The notes under the pieces: generated by a model
What the model saw: the letters and a program-made list of their open reading frames with translations, nothing else
Databases searched by the model: none
Told to the model about the DNA's origin: nothing
Assembly: GCA_950295325.1 (NCBI GenBank)
Contig: OX485809.1
Location: forward strand, 37,763,081 to 37,827,080
Origin: Polytrichum commune
Taxonomy: Eukaryota; Streptophyta; Polytrichopsida; Polytrichales; Polytrichaceae
Direction of reading: 5' to 3'
Length of the DNA stretch: 64,000 nucleotides
Shown: piece after piece, positions 1-11,500 of the stretch
How positions within the stretch are numbered: the first letter of the stretch is position 1
Layout: each line of letters opens with the position of its first letter
Made by a program: the position numbers and the translations under genes

Positions 1-23
1 TGTCGGTAAGAAAAGGAGGTAGC

Positions 24-35
24 GTGTATAAATAC
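24..35 (+). promoter_or_regulatory. TATA-box-like sequence, weak
   Basis: The word TGTATAAATACC resembles a plant TATA box. It is followed at a distance by pyrimidine/purine-rich leader-like DNA, but no coding sequence follows within reach. It may be chance in AT-rich DNA. Confidence 0.15.
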
Positions 36-230
36 CCTACGAACAAGAATTCTCCCACTCACCAAAGGCCAACATTATTTCTGATCGCAAACCAGGATAG
101 AAAACCAAACCAGATCAAACCCCCACCACCTTACCTCAATCAGCTCGATCATTCACTGAGAATGAAAAGCCAACAAGTACCTAGAGCCACCCACGATTGG
201 ATGGGCTTGAAGGAGCCTGCAATTTAACCT

Positions 231-233
<3 letters not shown>

Positions 234-289
<56 letters not shown>
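234..289. repeat. (GA)n microsatellite
   Basis: A nearly uninterrupted run of GA dinucleotides of about 56 bases, read directly. It produces the spurious Ser-Leu frames on the minus strand. Confidence 0.97.
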
Positions 290-292
<3 letters not shown>

Positions 293-678
293 AATGACAG
301 CACGTGAACAAAAGACACACAGACGGATCTCTTACTGATTGAGATGCAAAAAGTTCGATGATGGCGGGGTCGGTCGGTCGGTTGGCACCTCGAGGATGCA
401 AAAATCCCCCAGTACAGGCGACACAAAGCACTCACTCTGTGTATGATGTATGTGTGTGTGGATGTGGATGTGATGTTTCTCTTTCTCTTCCTCTTTCCGT
501 CTGTCTCTCTGCAGCCCAACCCAAATAATTATGCAACCATCCTCCTGCTACTGCCCAGCAGCAGCATAATTCACAAGCATTTCACATGCAAATCCATCCG
601 AACTCCACTCCACTCCACTAAATTTCCACACCCCAGCTAAAAGCTTAACCCAAACAGAGCACTCCACTCCTCCTTTTT

Positions 679-708
679 CTCTCTCTCTCTCTCTCTCTCC
701 CTCTCTCC
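679..708. repeat. (CT)n microsatellite
   Basis: A run of CT dinucleotides with one CCCT interruption near its right end, seen directly. It makes the Arg-Glu repeats in the minus-strand frames here. Confidence 0.93.
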
Positions 709-1540
709 ACAACACACAAAAAGTAGAAGAAGACGAAGACGAAGATGGGGGGAAAGGGCTGACACCACTATGAGACACAATTGCAATGTTATATAGGAGA
801 CGGTGATGCCATCGGTGGCCCCCCACACCAACAGAGGAAGATGAAGAATAATGAGCACTAGTAGTAGTACTTGCGGAGTAGTAGTCGTAGACCTCCTGCA
901 GCAATCATCATCATCATCCCATCGCCTCCCCAAAATTCCTACTACTCTAATCCACTATCCATAAATCCCACCCCCCTGCTGGCACCGAAATGATAAATGC
1001 CTAACCCATCCCCACTCAACTTACCGTGACAATATGGGATGCTACCACCGCCTCTTCTCTCTCTTCTCTTTCTCTTACTCTTTCTCCTTGCCGATTCTGA
1101 GTCCTTCACTACAATCGCTGCATTACTGCCGCTGCTGACTATGCAGCTACATACAAAAAGCCAACAAGCTGCCGCGTATGTATGTAAGTTGTTAGATGTG
1201 GATACACTACAGTTACACGGGATGATTCCCCCTTCCAGTGCCCCATCATTCATTCATCACCCACTCCAAGCTGGAGCAGAAGGAGATGACTGCAAGCAGG
1301 TTGACGAAAGGGAGGTAGACGTAGAGGTAGGGTAGCCAGGAAGGAAGGCAGAAGCAATTTAAAGGGGTGCTGGCCCGGGACCGGGTAGGGGGTTAGCCGG
1401 TCCTTTATGCCGGGGCCATGACGGGGGCCATGACGGAGGCCGCACCGGCTGGGTTTGTGCCGGTGACCCCTAACGTTCATCCATCCAAAAACAATTATCG
1501 TTGGCTCTCCAATGGCTCTCCGCTGCGGCTAACTTATAGG

Positions 1541-1930
1541 GCATCCCCACTAGTGCCGAAACCTTAAGCCCTTAAGTTTGCCATATGGATGATTGAGGGT
1601 TAGGGTAAAGGCGAATGTCGTAGTGGTGGCCGCTCGCAGGGACCTTTAAAGACCTTTAACGACATCGCTCCCTACATCTCGCAACCAAGTTTTTTCTATC
1701 GAGGATACCAACGACGGTGTAGAGGAAGAAGCGGGAGAAGCGGGAGAAGCTAATACTATTTCCGGCACTTACAGCCGACCTGAAACGGGCGGAAGTTTTC
1801 AGGTCGACGGGCCCTCCCTACCCTGAACCTGGATGATAAAGCTACTTAGAGGTCACCACTAGGAGCATTTGGGACCCCTAAGCCTCTAACTTGGATGGAG
1901 GCTTAAGGGGTAAAGGCACTAGTGGGGAGC
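1541..1930. mobile_element. MITE-like element with about 20-bp TIRs
   Basis: The left end reads GCATCCCCACTAGTGCC and the right end, reverse-complemented, reads GCTCCCCACTAGTGCC. Homology continues a few bases inward to CCTTAAGCC words on both sides. The 390-bp interior has no coding frame. Ends of the type GGGCATCCCCA are common in PIF/Harbinger (Tourist-like) MITEs of plants, but I find no clean target duplication, so the superfamily is a guess. The inverted ends themselves are directly visible. Confidence 0.55.
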
Positions 1931-2492
1931 TTCATTTCCTCTTTCTCTCCTCCATCCCCTCCCCTCCCCCCCCCCCCCTTTTCAGCACTCTGTGCATCAT
2001 GTCATGCACTCCACCTTCAAACCGAGACACTTCGCTGTTTTTTTAGAGCCCTACGACTCCCATTTTTGCTCAGATCCCATCTTCTTCTTGCCAAGTTACT
2101 TGCTCTCTTGTTTTGGTGGCACTTTGTGGATCAAATTCGCTTTCTCCCCTCCGTATCTCCCTTTCCTCACTAATCTTCACCTCTTTCTTCTCTATGTAAT
2201 TGGAGATTTCCCGTGCCTTTTTTGGACCTCTACAACACCCGGTCTTTCTCGGAATCCATCTTTTGCTTACTATTTTCTTGGTCGGTGCCCTAGCTGTGGA
2301 TTGGATCGGAGGGAGAGGAGTGTGTTTGAAATTGTGTTGGCAGGGGATCTGGTAGAGAGGGCTTGATTTTGGATTTTGAGCAGAGTGCGCAGCTAATCTT
2401 GCACAGTGGAAAGATGACAAGTTGATATGATAATCATCCGTTTGATAAGGATGGATTGAATCCATTCTTTGTAAGTAATGCAAATGCTATCT
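1931..2492. other. pyrimidine-rich non-coding stretch
   Basis: Strongly pyrimidine-biased on the plus strand from 1930 to about 2240, with a C-run at 1966-1978. A 124-codon plus frame (1992-2366) is composed of low-complexity Ser/Phe/Leu/Pro and resembles nothing I recognise. It could be an old 5' leader, but no gene is evident. Confidence 0.4.
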
Positions 2493-2906
2493 CTCGGGGA
2501 GTGCACTTAAAGTTAAGATTAGGAATACACGTGAGTGCATTTTAATGGCATACCCCCTACAATACTTGGCCTTAAAATAGTTTTTTAATTAAGACTTTTT
2601 AAGTGCCAAATCATTACGTATATATCTATCACTTGGTATAAATTTCAAGACAATTTTTTTTTTAAAAATATTAAAAAATTGATAGAGGTTTGAACTAAAA
2701 TGTGTTGTTTTTTGCTTCAAAAATCAATTTAAAAATATTTACAATTGATTATTTTTTGAAATTTATACAACAAGAACTTTAGATTGTGTTTAACAACTTC
2801 ATTTTTTTTTTACAATTTTTAGATGATTTTTTAGTACATACATAAGGGGGGTCAAAAGTACGCACTCACGTGATTCCTAGTCTTAACTTTAAGTGCACTC
2901 CCCGAG
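2493..2906. mobile_element. TIR element with 8-bp target duplication (hAT-like MITE)
   Basis: A 414-bp element with TIRs of about 45 bp: both ends begin CTCGGGGAGTGCACTTAAAG and continue with one substitution and one indel through an ACACGTGAGTGC-type word. It is flanked by a perfect 8-bp duplication, TGCTATCT, at 2485-2492 and 2907-2914. The interior is very AT-rich and has no ORF. An 8-bp duplication points to hAT or a relative; the terminus is not the usual hAT CAGNG, so the assignment is tentative. The intact duplication and TIRs suggest fairly recent movement. Confidence 0.85.
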
Positions 2907-3282
2907 TGCTATCTCAGCCATCCGTTCTCATCCAAGCTCACCCATAACGCTGCTTGGGAGCATTAGTTTAAAACCCTCCTCCCGGCAGCTTCTAACACAC
3001 CTACAAGATGTCCGGTATGAACCCACCAGATGCGGGTTCCAGATTTGCCCCAGGCCCGGTTCCGGTTCCAAACTGGCACCCTTAGGTGCGGCCCCGCCCT
3101 TAGGGCAACCATCATTTCGATGACTCTTAAGCCTAGCTCCCTTCCATCCAACCGTGGCAAGCAGTGGCTCTCAATGGAACTCCACATCAGCAACGCAACC
3201 ACAACCACCACCGGGCCTCACTCTTAACCTATTTATTAACCACTCCATGCCCTGCCCTGCCCTGCTATAGCTACATTGAATG

Positions 3283-3461
3283 GGTTACCATTTGGAGTTA
3301 CGCATTGCTATAACATTCTACTGAGCAAATGATTTTTTACTCGACCTACGTAAATAGTTAGTATGCACATCAAAGAACATGATACAACTTATTGGATAAA
3401 AAACAATGATGTTGGTAAAAAAACCTATAGCAACACGTAACTCCAAATGATAACCAACACT
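3283..3461. mobile_element. short MITE, family M1, copy A
   Basis: Inverted ends of the type GGTTACCATTTGGAGTTACG and, on the other side, CGTAACTCCAAATGATAACC. TGCTATA lies just inside the left end and TATAGCA just inside the right. Related copies lie near 14.2, 21.3, 22.8, 23.2 and 50.9 kb, sharing the pattern (T)TACTATTTGGA...TGCTATA. It is about 180 bp and non-coding. Superfamily not assigned. Confidence 0.6.
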
Positions 3462-3985
3462 AACAATTTAGGGTACATGTTCGGCCACTATCTTCAAGTA
3501 GCTTGTTGCCGATTCATCTCAAATGACCATGAGTAACTTATACCCCAATCTACACTTACTACAGTAGTGTGGGTGACCAGCAAACGGTTTCTATTAACAT
3601 TGGTTACATCAAGTAGTCATCACTAGCCAAATTGGAGTTAAAAGTGGCCCTTATTAATAAGAGCCGTTCATTGCTAGCCAACTCGAATAAGTGTGGGCAT
3701 GCTACTAGACCGTGTAATTTAAGAGCTTCGAAGTTGATTCCAGTGTTGAATCGACTACAAAAATTTGATAAATGTAAAAATGGGTGCATACTATTTGAGG
3801 GTTTTATGTTAGATGAATGAGAAGTACGCTCGCATCCGATTGGTCTCTCTCTCCATGCATGGCCTCAACTATTGTAGCTATCTATTTGGCCACTATCTTA
3901 GAGTAGCTTGCCTGCAGGCACTCTTGTAAGCTGAGGTGGTAGAAAGCGGGCCCGATTTGGTACCGGAGGGCGTACCCTTCTCATA
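3462..3985. other. no feature recognised
   Basis: Two short overlapping open frames on opposite strands (about 60 codons) have no family resemblance. GTAGCTTG with flanking CCACTATCTT recurs at about 3487 and 3890, suggesting a small degenerate local repeat. Confidence 0.4.
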
Positions 3986-4610
3986 CAGTCTACCCTCTAT
4001 AAATGTTAACCCTCGGGAGTGGATCAAAGTTAACATTTATAGAGGTGTTAACAGTTAACAATTATAAAATTACTTTTTTGAGAAATATATAAATCTTAAC
4101 ATTTATAAACATAAGCAATTGTGAAGAGTCCTTGTGAGAGAATACCATTCATAAAATTGCAAACCCAATCAAAACTTTATTCAATATCAAGTTTACAAAT
4201 CACGGGTGAAGTACGAATCAATGGTTCTTTGGTGAGATTCATCTGCATGCACAACTTGCAAATATTTCTCAATCTGCACCAACAAACCCACATACTTGGA
4301 CACATCACATGAACGTGATTCCATGTACCTTCTAATAGTACCAAAACTAGATTGCAAGTCACTATAAGATGGAATGGGTTTAGGTGAGAGAGAGAGGAAT
4401 GTAACTAGATGTGTAGTTTTTATCATCCATATTATGGTTGTATTTCATTCGTTAACATTTATAGAGTCAAATTTACAAAGAAGGGAGTACCATTTTGTTA
4501 ACAGTTAACACGTTTAACATTTATAGTGTGCAATATGTGGGGAGTAGAAGAAAGTTAACATTTAGAGAGGGTTAACACTTATAAGTGTAACATTTATAGA
4601 GGGTGGACTG
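3986..4610. mobile_element. pogo/Tigger-type deletion derivative, copy 1
   Basis: A 625-bp element, flanked by TA at 3984-3985 and 4611-4612, with TIRs starting CAGTCYACCCTCTATAAA. A CAGTC...CCTC start with a TA duplication is typical of the pogo branch of Tc1/mariner. The ends carry several copies of GTTAACATTTATAGAG in both orientations (near 3994, 4029, 4094, 4451, 4513, 4555, 4586), which look like transposase-binding iterons. The interior keeps a minus-strand frame like a transposase C-terminus. A nearly identical copy lies at 23795-24421, so the family moved recently. Confidence 0.85.
4193..4426 (-). pseudogene. C-terminal remnant of a pogo/Tigger-like DDE transposase
   Basis: A short minus-strand frame with the segments RRYMESRSCDVSKYVGLL and QIEKYLQVVHADESHQRTI, ending ...DSYF plus a few residues. 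The tails of plant Tigger/CENP-B-like transposases have the same layout: a helical segment with Ser/Cys-Asp-x-x-Lys-Tyr, then QIEK, then a polar end of the type QTTITDFF (here QRTIDSYF). Helix-turn-helix domains and the DDE core are missing, so it cannot encode an active enzyme. The frame is preserved in the second copy, which probably reflects recent common origin rather than selection. Identification is from family memory. Confidence 0.5.
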
Positions 4611-4612
4611 TA

Positions 4613-6855
4613 TATTGTTCAATCCAAAGTAGTTGTATTTGGAGGAGGAAGAAAATTGCCACATGTCACATTCACATAGGTCGACACCGTGCTCGCTCCA
4701 GCATGGCAATTAGCTTTCGGCAAGGTAACAACAACACCCCACGTGATTTTATTTGGCAAGAGCAAAAATTTGGACCCAAAGAGTTTACACTAGGGGTTCC
4801 AGTCCAAGGCATGAAAGAATGAAGTGGCAGTAATGTGTCACTATCACCTTCTATTGAGAAACCAATCTTCAAGCTTGGCTCCAATTTCTCGAGTTCAAAA
4901 GGAGGGTCAATTAAGGGGGGGGGGTTGGAACGCAAAGATCCAAACCTTTGATCGCCCTTGATCAAATATCTAAGATAAGGATGCCTAATTTGGCTACTCG
5001 TCTTACAAAGAAAACTATATTTGGGTGGTGCGTGATTAGGTGTGGATCTAAGAACAACCACTCAAAAGGCAAGTGCGTGGAAAATATTAGTCTATGTTCT
5101 CAATATATGTTAACCATTCTAAGCTCAATTTGTCAACTTAATTTGGGGGGGGGGGGGGGAGGGGGTATATGCTCATTTAATATAAGTTTCTCTTTGATAG
5201 TGAATAAGGTTTTTAAGTGAGCTCTAAAATATATGAGGGAAAATGAGTACACGCACGTTTCTAATTTGTTAGTCACCTCACACTAATTTTATTTGACCTC
5301 CAAGTTAATTACATGCTTCATTGATGGTTTCACTTCCGGAATGATATCCCAATGAATTGTTATTTACTAGTGGGAAGTGCACATATATATTGGATTTTAG
5401 ACCTTGAAGGTGAAGTGCACTCAATATGGGATTTGTAGCCAAGCGGCCTTCAAGAATGCAAGAGCAATATTTTTTTTGAAGTTGGGCGGGGCAGGCAGCA
5501 GTTTTCGGTCGGGTTCAGAAATTTCCGAGGAGGCTGCCCCCGCCCGGATCTGACACCCCCCATAGTTCGTATGGGGGGACTTAATGTCTACCCACACTAA
5601 GTGCATGTCTCATATCCTACAAGAAGTGGGTGTGGTTTAGGGTGGGTCTACATTAGGGTATGGGTCCAAGATACTTGGGATTTAAATGCCATGTAATGGA
5701 CCTATGTTGGGACTCAAAATTGGACCCCCAAGCTTGAAGATTGGTTTCTCAAACTAAAGGTGAATTTACACTAGGGTTCAAGACCAAATATACTTCAAAA
5801 TTGAGCAACCCTATTGGTTGATAGCAACATTTTTTATACAAGATGCATATATTTAAGTAAAATTGGACTATAACATGTTGAATTCTATCAAAGGATCCTA
5901 CGATAAAATTGTGTGGTAAGATCCTCCAATAATTTATCATAATCTATCATAATATTAATTTAACAACATAACATTGAAGTGGTCAATAAGGATTCACACA
6001 ACTTCCATAAAGTTTAGGTATATCAAAAGTGTATCATAGGTTGGGTCCGAAAGTAAGGTCCATTAAGGGGTGTTGTGGACCCCAAGTTTCTTGCACACAA
6101 ATGTAATGCTAACTCAACCCAACATGAGTGTTTCTTGAGTGGGGGCTGCCGAGATTTGGTGAGAAAGAAATGCCACATCATCGCCACTTCATTTTTTCAT
6201 ACATTGGACCTAGACCCTAGTAGAAATCCCTTGGGTACAAACTTTTGCTCTCAACCATTGGACTACTCGAGTTTGACGTTCTTTGGTTCTTGGATCCTAG
6301 CATGAACACACCTATTAGTCCAAGCTTTCCTTGGCTCTCGAGTTCATTTCTATTCGTAGGCTCCCATGATGACCATGATACCATACCAAGCCATAACGAA
6401 ATAGCAAAAAAACAAGTGGTGCCCAAGGCTTGGGACAAATGTAGAATATTCCCATATATTCTATACTAATATGTAAGGTGCATTGTTGTTTCATTATGTA
6501 TCTAGGCCCAAGAGTAGGTCTTCTATTGGGAATGGTAGGGAGCATTTTTTGGGACCTCAAATTTGACATTATCAACATGGCCCAACACCCATGACTCATG
6601 GGTTAGCATGTTGCATGAACCTTAGGACAAATTTCATGTGTTTTGTGGCTATTTTATGACACATACAAAAGTATGTGGAAAAGAGGTTGAATGTGGACCT
6701 TGGCCATGAGTCATGGCCCATGAAGGTTGGGCAAGGATGCTTTGCCATGATGTATGGCCCATGGAAGTTGGCCAAGATTCTTGGACATGGGCCTTGCCCA
6801 TGACGCATTGGGCCATATAGGTTAGGGATGGACCTTGGCATGATGGTCCACGTAT
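4613..6855. repeat. diverged local duplications, direct and inverted
   Basis: No coding region. About 5041-5310 resembles 7614-7870 in the same orientation: GGATCTAAGAA, ACCATTCTA(A/G)GCTCAAT, ATGCTCATTTAAT/ATGTTCATTTAAT, AGTCACCTCACACTAAT/AATCACTTTGCACTAAT. The segment 4850-4880 is the reverse complement of about 5725-5755 (AAGCTTGAAGATTGGTTTCT). The word TTTGGACCCAAAGAGTTTACACTAG-like at 4770 reappears inverted near 6230. A G-run lies at 5143-5164. The whole reads as an old, rearranged repeat block. Confidence 0.5.
6690..6840. repeat. degenerate tandem repeat rich in ATGGCCCATG
   Basis: At least three imperfect units of roughly 50-60 bases built from CATGGCCCATG, AAGTTGGCCAAG and ATTCTTGG words. 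The overlapping minus-strand frame (His-Gly-Pro-rich) is a by-product of the repeat. Confidence 0.5.
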
Positions 6856-6858
6856 TAA

Positions 6859-7232
6859 GGGCCGGTTTACACTACGGTGGAGAAGGCCTCCGGTCGGTCA
6901 AGAATGCTTGGCCAAGACATGGTTATATGAGGCAAATGGTGGATGTGCCGGAGAAGAATTAAAGGCAATAAAATATTTTTATTGAGTTGGGCTTCTCCGG
7001 CCTCTTGAGGCCGGACAAGAAACTCCTCCTCCGGAGAAGCCCAACTCCAAAAAGTGCCGCCATGTAGGCGGCCATGTCATTTTATCATCCATGAGAAAAG
7101 TTCACCACCATTGTTTTCTTCACCTAGTGTAAACACCCACCGGTCAAGAGTTGCATTTTCGACCAAGCACAATTGAGAAACGCCCTTCTTTTCATGACCG
7201 GTGGACTTCTCCACCGTAGTGTAAACCGGCCC
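6859..7232. mobile_element. PIF/Harbinger-like MITE, TAA target duplication
   Basis: A 374-bp element whose ends are GGGCCGGTTTACACTACG on both sides, continuing to GTGGAGAAG. It is flanked by TAA at 6856-6858 and 7233-7235. A 3-bp TWA duplication and GGGCC-type ends are hallmarks of PIF/Harbinger (Tourist) elements. The interior contains further inverted CTTCTCCGG/CCGGAGAAG words and no ORF. A degenerate relative sits at 21663-22085. Confidence 0.85.
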
Positions 7233-7907
7233 TAAGTCAGGTAGTTTACTTGTTTGTTTGTTTGTTTGTTAAGTATTATGGACTATCATCATAGTAGCTC
7301 AAAGAGGAGGGGTGCATGGACTCGATTATATTTTGGACTCTCTCATTTATTTCTTTGTAAATAGTTGGAATATAGAATACTTGATGGTTAAATTTTCATC
7401 GACTATGGCATCAAGCCAAATATGTGATCCATGAACTATGGAAATCACGTTGTATCCAAGTGTGCTTGAGGATATCTAGTAAGTCGTTAAGTGTACACAT
7501 CGAACATCGAATATTGAAAATGGCGAATTTGTAAGAGAATTTGGCGGGGCTAAAGTAGACGTGCCTAATTCCAACATAAAAAATATGGACACATATATTT
7601 GGACACATACATGTGGATCTAAGAATGGACATAAAAAGACAAGTGTCTTAGAGATATGGACTATGCGCTCAACACATGCTACCATTCTAGGCTCAATATT
7701 TAATATGAATTGAAGGAGCTACATGTTCATTTAATGAACACGAGAATATTCATTTTGATAATGAGTAAGATATTCATATGAACTATGAACATTACGAGGA
7801 AAATAGCTATGACCACGATTTGGATTTGCTAATCACTTTGCACTAATTGCATGTTTCACATCCTATGAGAAGTGGGAGTATTGGTAAAGTATCCAAATAA
7901 TGCATGT

Positions 7908-7936
7908 ATAGGGTTTAGGGTTAGGGTTTAGATCCA
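7908..7936 (+). repeat. short interstitial telomere-like tract
   Basis: Reads TAGGGTTTAGGGTTAGGG then TTTAG, about three imperfect units of the plant telomere repeat TTTAGGG. It is too short to be more than an interstitial remnant or chance. Confidence 0.4.
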
Positions 7937-8500
7937 AGTCTTAACCACATGACTAGAAGTATTAAGAAAAGAAGGGACACTCGCTGGTTGTTTGGGGGCA
8001 AGTAAGTTATTGTAGCCACTGTACCCGCACATGAGAAGAAGGGCAGTAATGGTCCGAGATGACCTTAAACTACCGGATGATGGTGGAGAGATACCCAAAT
8101 CTCAAGGAAGAGGTTGCCGGTTTGAATCCTGGCTGTGAAATCTCCTCTCTACTTGATGGAAAGCTTGCCAGGTGGTCAACTGCCTCATGTGCTTTGGCGT
8201 TGGCCTGTCGACTTTCTGTCTCAAAAAAAAAAGAAAAAAAAGGGCAGTAATGCACTCTTGCTTATTTGTCAATGTATTTTTGGTGCAATGAAAGTGAGGT
8301 TGGAAAATCTGCTGGGCAAAAAGAGCAACAATATTGTAAAGCAGCAGTATTAAAAAAAAACTTCTGGGCATTTTAGTTGTTAGCTAGAAATCTAAGTCCA
8401 AGTCCAAGTCTGCCTTACCACGTGACTGGAAGTATTAAAAAGGAAGAAGAGCTCATTAGTTGTTCAGGGGAAGTACTGGAGCTACTGCACCACATGTGAA
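7935..8500. repeat. local direct duplication, interrupted by the SINE
   Basis: About 7935-8040 (TCCAAGTCTTAACCACATGA, AGTATTAA, GGTTGTTTGGGGGCAAGTA) matches about 8392-8500 (TCCAAGTCTGCCTTACCACG, AGTATTAA, AGTTGTTCAGGGGAAGTA) in the same orientation. A tRNA-like SINE lies immediately after the first copy. No coding sequence. Confidence 0.55.
8052..8241 (+). mobile_element. tRNA-related SINE, copy 1
   Basis: A 190-bp unit starting GTCCGAGATGACC and ending in an A-rich tail (8222-8241). It is flanked by a perfect 11-bp duplication, GGGCAGTAATG, at 8041-8051 and 8242-8252. GGTTTGAATCC at 8119-8129 matches the RNA polymerase III B box, and TGACCTTAAACTACCGG near 8061 is A-box-like. Diverged copies lie at 50660-50838 (plus) and about 58655-58810 (minus). 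The duplication and tail show LINE-type retrotransposition. The frames across it are not real genes. Confidence 0.88.
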
Positions 8501-11500
8501 GGGGAGGTCACGTTCATTTGAAAACATCGGTTTCACAATGGAGTTTGGTAAGCCAAGCTAAAATAATTGCGGTTTTGACATGTGCTAGTTTCGAAGAATT
8601 TAGTTTTAAAGTTTGTCCTCTTCTTTTGGTTAAAACCGTTCGATTCCAACTCTGATCTGAAACAAAGATTTTACGCCTTGTAAAATCAAAATCTTGAATG
8701 AGAATTTGAAATGGACGTTTATATCAATGTTGGACTAGTATATAGGTGAGTGCATGGTATCAATATTCAACATCAATTATGGTATCAACGAACTACCCAT
8801 GGGTATCAAATTTGTAAAACCAATTGAATATTGATATTTGGTGGGTTTGTCAAGGTGAGAGAATCTTTGTATACCTGAGTTTTTAGTTGGGTCGATACCA
8901 TGCTAAACCATATCCATACTAGGGTATTTTTACCTAGGTATGAAATTTCTTGCATGGTATATAGACCCAAATGGTATCGAAAACAAAAATACCATCAATC
9001 ACCCATACCCATATCCATCAAAAGTAAAAAATTCTCATTATGGATACCCAAATGACATCAAAAAAAGACGATACCAATCCAACACTAGTTTATACCCAAA
9101 AAAAAAGGGACCCTATCATGAAACCAAACTCCTTGAAGTTAGGCACATGCCAAGGTCAAAATTATTTTATCTTGGCTTACCATACTCCATTTCGAACGCA
9201 ATGTTTTCAAACGTGTGTGGCCTTCACATAAGAGGAAGGCCAATAGTGAGGTGTTCGCTTACTTGTCATTTTATATTTTTGGTATGGTCAAGTTAGGTTC
9301 AAAAAACTCATGTGGCAAGACAATAGCCGATATTATGGCAATTGAGCCATACTAGGAAGAAAAAAATTGGACTCTATTTGCCTAGGAATTTCAGAAGTGG
9401 AGAGGAATAGTGAGAACTAGAAGAGGGAGGAGTTTTTTTCCCTTTTGTATTGGACACTTTTACTTTATGATTGCCACTCTAGGAGAAGAACATACTCATT
9501 GTTTGTAGGATGTGGGAAAACACCCTAAGCTAAGTGACTAGTCTGTGGTCACTTCCAACTCTACATGCATTGTTGGCTATGGGATTGAGTTGGGAGTTGA
9601 CCATCAATTGCGAATCATGAAGATACGTACTTAAAGTTTCAAAATGACATTTGAGGTGCAAAACTTATAAGAGGTGAAAGTAAACCCTCTCCCTCTCAAT
9701 ATTGCGATGTCTAGATTATGAGCATATGATCCAATCTTGTTGAAACATTTCTTTTGTTAGAGTTGATTCTTAACTGCAAACTTGTCATAAACCACTTAAA
9801 TATAGGTGTCTCATGAAGGAGAGTGGCCACATTTAGTTCACAAACTTTACACACCATTCCTTGGATACAATATGATCATTTTTTGTTATTTCCCAAGTAT
9901 CAGTATGACATAACAATACTTAGCCTACCCCATATGTAGCCTTCCTAGAAGGGGAGGGGTAGGCAATAGACTTACATCTGTGGCATCGACCATTTATGAA
10001 TTCAAGGGTCGGAATACGGGTGCAAGTACATAGCATCGGTGATCGCCTTTCAAATAAGTCGTTATACCCACATGGGCCCCGGGAAAATAACACAACAATA
10101 ATTGATCAATATTCTAGGCAAGCCTAAGTCCACGAATCCTCACATGTCAATTTAGTGTGTCAAGATGAACACTTCTTAGGCTTAGTACTCTTATTTTGTA
10201 TGGAGGCCCCACCATAAAAAGGGCATCATGCCAAAAAAACACTCATGGTCCAAGACCAAATTGATTGTGAAGTCCACTAAACACTAAACCCATTCAAGCG
10301 ATGTCACGTGAATGATGATATAGCAATTTTTGATTTAACTAAAAGAATTACAAGACCCCAAATTAGTGTAGCAAGACACTTATGGAATGAGTATACCAAA
10401 TATATATCATATGTAGGTTTTTATATGGATGGATGGCAAACATGCTCATAGGTAACAATTCTCTTTCACTATGTTTTCATGCCCATAACACATAAGACCT
10501 TTAGTGAGAACTCTAACTCACAAGGGTGTCTATGTCTACACAACCTTCTATCTAAATATAGTTTGGGACATATTGTGACATGCACTACTCAGGGGAGGTT
10601 TACAAAATTGCCTCATATATAAAAATGCCTTCACTCCCCCATCCCACACATAAAGTTTCCACTAACTTCTTTCCCTACCACTGCATGGCAACTCCTCGTC
10701 GCATCCTCCATTATCACCATCACCATCACCATCACCATCATTACCAACTCTCATTGAAAAATAGCATATTTGGGCAGGCTAATGGGACGGAAGCCTAGCA
10801 ATCGCCGGTTCTTTGAAACCCATCATTGCATTCACATATATTCAACCCCACACATCTATGGCAAGCGTGACAATGCACATGCAATCGTATTATCCATTGG
10901 TTGTCTATTCAAGCAAGTGGTAGATAACGCCCTATGACCATGGCACTATGCATATAATGGCATGCATGAGGATAGGGCCATTTTTCATGGACTACCTTGG
11001 TATGAGGGCATTACCTATTATAAAGACCGGGATCAAAGGCCGACCATTGGATTCACGTCAAGATTTGTGGCTCATATGCCATTATGTTTGAGGTCCCCCA
11101 TGATAATCAGACAAAAAATTTTGGCGTGTAAGGAAAATACGATGAGGGCTTCATGACAAGGTGAGGTAGATAGAAACCTCAAGCCTCCCTCCCCCCCCCC
11201 CCCCTAGGGCAACCACACATGGAAAGTCTCACCACCCAAGGGCTTTTGTCACATGTTAGGTGAGGTGAGGTAAGCGGGTCTTAAATGGACGTTTTTCTCT
11301 TTGCATCCACTTGTACAATATGAAACGCTCAATTAGTGCAAGATTTTTAGCAAATCCAAATCATTCCCATAGTCATGATTTTTACCTTGTAGTTTTTGGA
11401 GCTCTTGTGAATATCATAATCCTTGTCAAAGTGAGGATTCTCTTGGTTGTATAGCCCCCCCCTCCCAAATTAAAATCATGTTGACAATTATGTCTAGAAT

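Larger units (their letters stand above)
1..1540. other. non-coding, microsatellite-rich stretch
   Basis: No convincing coding region on either strand. The open frames here are translations of GA/CT repeats (Ser-Leu or Arg-Glu runs) or are short and unlike any family I know. The stretch holds a (GA)n tract, a (CT)n tract, scattered TGTG and CATC runs, and a GC-richer block at 1360-1470 with repeated CCGGG and CCATGACGG words. The composition would suit a promoter or 5' leader, but nothing downstream supports a gene. Confidence 0.6.

Noticed and set aside
153-933. Overlapping minus-strand frames of about 90-120 codons with Ser-Leu or Arg-Glu runs
   Set aside because: They are translations of GA/CT microsatellites with no domain and no conserved counterpart.
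1992-2366. 124-codon plus-strand frame in the pyrimidine-rich stretch
   Set aside because: Low-complexity composition and no recognisable motif; frame length is within chance for such biased DNA.
7908-7936. True telomere or chromosome end
   Set aside because: Only about three imperfect TTTAGGG units, with ordinary DNA on both sides.
8117-8129. GGTTTGAATCC as part of a real tRNA gene
   Set aside because: B-box-like word without a cloverleaf around it; the unit has a poly-A tail and other copies, so it is a SINE.
8059-8353. Frames across the first SINE
   Set aside because: The DNA is a tRNA-like SINE with an A-tail and target duplication, not a gene.
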